This document shows, one piece after another, positions 62,887-64,000 of a DNA stretch of 64,000 nt. The notes beneath the pieces are model-generated. The model was given only the letters and a program-made list of their open reading frames with translations, had not been told where the DNA came from and did no database searches. The stretch is taken from NCBI GenBank assembly GCA_022825945.1, contig JAJDVS010000103.1, positions 1 through 64,000 on the forward strand, read 5' to 3'. The translations under genes were made by a program, and so were the position numbers. The DNA is from Pseudomonadales bacterium (GTDB lineage Bacteria > Pseudomonadota > Gammaproteobacteria > Pseudomonadales > Pseudohongiellaceae). Every line of letters starts with the position of its first letter. Position 1 is the first letter of the stretch.

Positions 62887-64000
62887 ATGACCGCGAACTT
62901 CGACTTCGACCAGGCTTTCGTAGCGCTTACCGGGTTTCCTCCATTTCCTTGGCAGCGCCGGTTGTTCGACCACTATCTGTCCAAGGGTGCTTTGCCATCG
63001 GGGGTTGATATACCAACCGGGTTGGGCAAGACAGCGGTCATGGCGATATGGCTGTTGGCGCGTGCGAAACAAGGATTGTTGGAGCAGGCACGAAACGATT
63101 CTGTGGAGCAGGTCGGACATCAATCGCTACCACGTCGTCTGGTTTATGTGGTGGACCGACGCGCAGTTGTGGACCAGGCCACGAATTTCGCCGAAAAAAT
63201 CCGTAATCGACTTCATTCAAGCCAGCTACTCGAACCGGTGCGTCATGGACTGGGTCTAGACGATGATGGAAAGCTGCCCATCTCAACCTTGCGTGGCCGG
63301 TACATCGACAATCGGGAGTGGATGGAAGATCCAAGTGCGGCGGCAATCATAGTCGGCACCGTGGATATGATCGGTTCCCGCCTGTTGTTCGAGGGTTATG
63401 GCGTATCGAGGAAAATGAGACCGTTCGCCGCTGGGCTATTGGGGTGCGACACGTTGATGATGCTGGATGAGGCACATCTCGTGCCGCCCTTCAGGAATCT
63501 GCTCAAGGACATTGAGAGAGGCTCGAACAGTGATATTTTCGGGCCGCAAACCAAAACAGACCGAAAGGTGGTCCCGCCATTCAGGATGCTGCCACTTTCA
63601 GCGACCGGACGGGAAGATCGTGCGTCCAGTAACAGCAGCGTTTTCCAGCTTCAGCCCGAAGACTACGACAATGAAATAGTCAGTCAGCGGCTACGGGCTC
63701 CCAAGCGACTGACTATTATCGAATCGACGGAACTCGTTTCTGAGTTGGCTGAGCGGGCATGGAGTCTGGGGTCGGGCTCAAGTCCAAGGAGAGTGCTTGT
63801 TTATTGCAACAGCCGTGAGGATGCCGTCAAGGTAAAGGCCAATATCGATAAGCGATTGAATAAGCATGGCGATCATTCTGAGTTACTGGTAGGCGCGCGC
63901 CGGGTGTACGAGCGCGAAGACTTGGCCAGATGGCTTCGCGATACAGGTTTTCTCGGCGATACGGATGGGCCTCCCGAACACCCGCTATTTCTGATTGCCA
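62887..64000 (+). CDS. cas3: Type I-G CRISPR helicase-nuclease Cas3, N-terminal part
   Basis: The first 371 codons of a helicase that runs off the right edge. Motifs: WQRRLFDHYLSKG (Q-motif-like), Walker A PTGLGKTA (43-50), DEAH box LDEAHLVPPF (Asp194-His197), motif III LPLSATGRE, and the start of the second RecA domain with VLVYCNSREDAV. The early Walker A (residue 44) leaves no room for an N-terminal HD nuclease, so HD is expected at the C-terminus, as in type I-G Cas3. GAGG lies ten bases before the ATG. Csb1, Csb2 and Cas8/Csx17-type genes should follow outside the window. Confidence 0.9.
   Translation, partial: MTANFDFDQAFVALTGFPPFPWQRRLFDHYLSKGALPSGVDIPTGLGKTAVMAIWLLARAKQGLLEQARNDSVEQVGHQSLPRRLVYVVDRRAVVDQATNFAEKIRNRLHSSQLLEPVRHGLGLDDDGKLPISTLRGRYIDNREWMEDPSAAAIIVGTVDMIGSRLLFEGYGVSRKMRPFAAGLLGCDTLMMLDEAHLVPPFRNLLKDIERGSNSDIFGPQTKTDRKVVPPFRMLPLSATGREDRASSNSSVFQLQPEDYDNEIVSQRLRAPKRLTIIESTELVSELAERAWSLGSGSSPRRVLVYCNSREDAVKVKANIDKRLNKHGDHSELLVGARRVYEREDLARWLRDTGFLGDTDGPPEHPLFLIA

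Overview
The window is GC-rich chromosomal DNA from a gammaproteobacterium. The main evidence is the ordered cluster amiC-mutL-miaA-hfq-hflX-hflK-hflC-DUF2065-hisZ-purA on the minus strand (23.3-34.2 kb), a homodimeric-type aceE, and two very large outer-membrane TonB receptors. Nothing fixes the genus. The receptors, singlet-oxygen (ECF sigma/ChrR) response, Na+/H+ antiporter and formate oxidation would suit an aerobic, probably marine or host-associated, uncultured lineage; this is inference.

Layout. 0-7 kb: two SDR oxidoreductases, nhaA, a LysM/peptidase-like protein, a cytochrome P450 and two small paralogous membrane proteins. 7-15 kb: two related TonB-dependent receptors interleaved with two copies of a small membrane-anchored coiled-coil gene, each copy carrying the same conserved leader. 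15.2-21.3 kb: a tightly overlapping NAD-dependent formate dehydrogenase operon (fdsG-fdsB-fdsA-fdhD-mobA). 21.4-23.1 kb: a CopC-like lipoprotein and a ROK sugar kinase. 23.3-36.3 kb: the housekeeping block, extended by tsaE and nnrD/E. 36.5-42 kb: tRNA-Pro(CGG), a DUF442-type phosphatase lipoprotein, a YeeE/TsuA-type sulfur transporter and aceE. 42-47 kb: a singlet-oxygen/lipid module (cfa, DUF1365, FAD oxidoreductase) divergent from an ECF sigma factor and its ChrR anti-sigma factor. 47.7-54.7 kb: an AEP-TOTE-like primase-helicase, a cobalt-type nitrile hydratase operon, and secreted MBL-fold, NHL-repeat and cupin proteins.

54.8-64 kb is a defence island around a type I-G (formerly I-U) CRISPR-Cas system. 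A 31-repeat array is followed on the minus strand by its leader, cas2 and a cas4-cas1 fusion. An AbiE-type pair, a truncated DUF6880 protein and a Fic toxin-antitoxin pair come next. A plus-strand cas3 then runs off the window, so the Cascade genes should lie beyond it.

The most interesting signal lies between fic and cas3. A crRNA-like unit on the minus strand has a CRISPR repeat half whose palindrome differs in sequence from the array repeat but keeps its 8-bp stem, a 41-nt pseudo-spacer, and a second partial repeat that keeps the 5' handle. The first 19 nt of the pseudo-spacer match 15 of 19 bases at the predicted start site of the cas3-side promoter, next to a TTT PAM. Two of the four mismatches fall at positions 6 and 12, where type I guides do not pair. 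This looks like a CreR/CreA-type RNA that makes the type I-G complex repress its own cas3 operon or an adjacent small gene.

Two further structural finds are clear in the sequence. One is a 155-bp MITE family with three copies, 19-bp inverted ends and 9-bp target duplications. The other is an off-register spacer integration in the CRISPR array, with a 48-bp target duplication instead of 36 bp.
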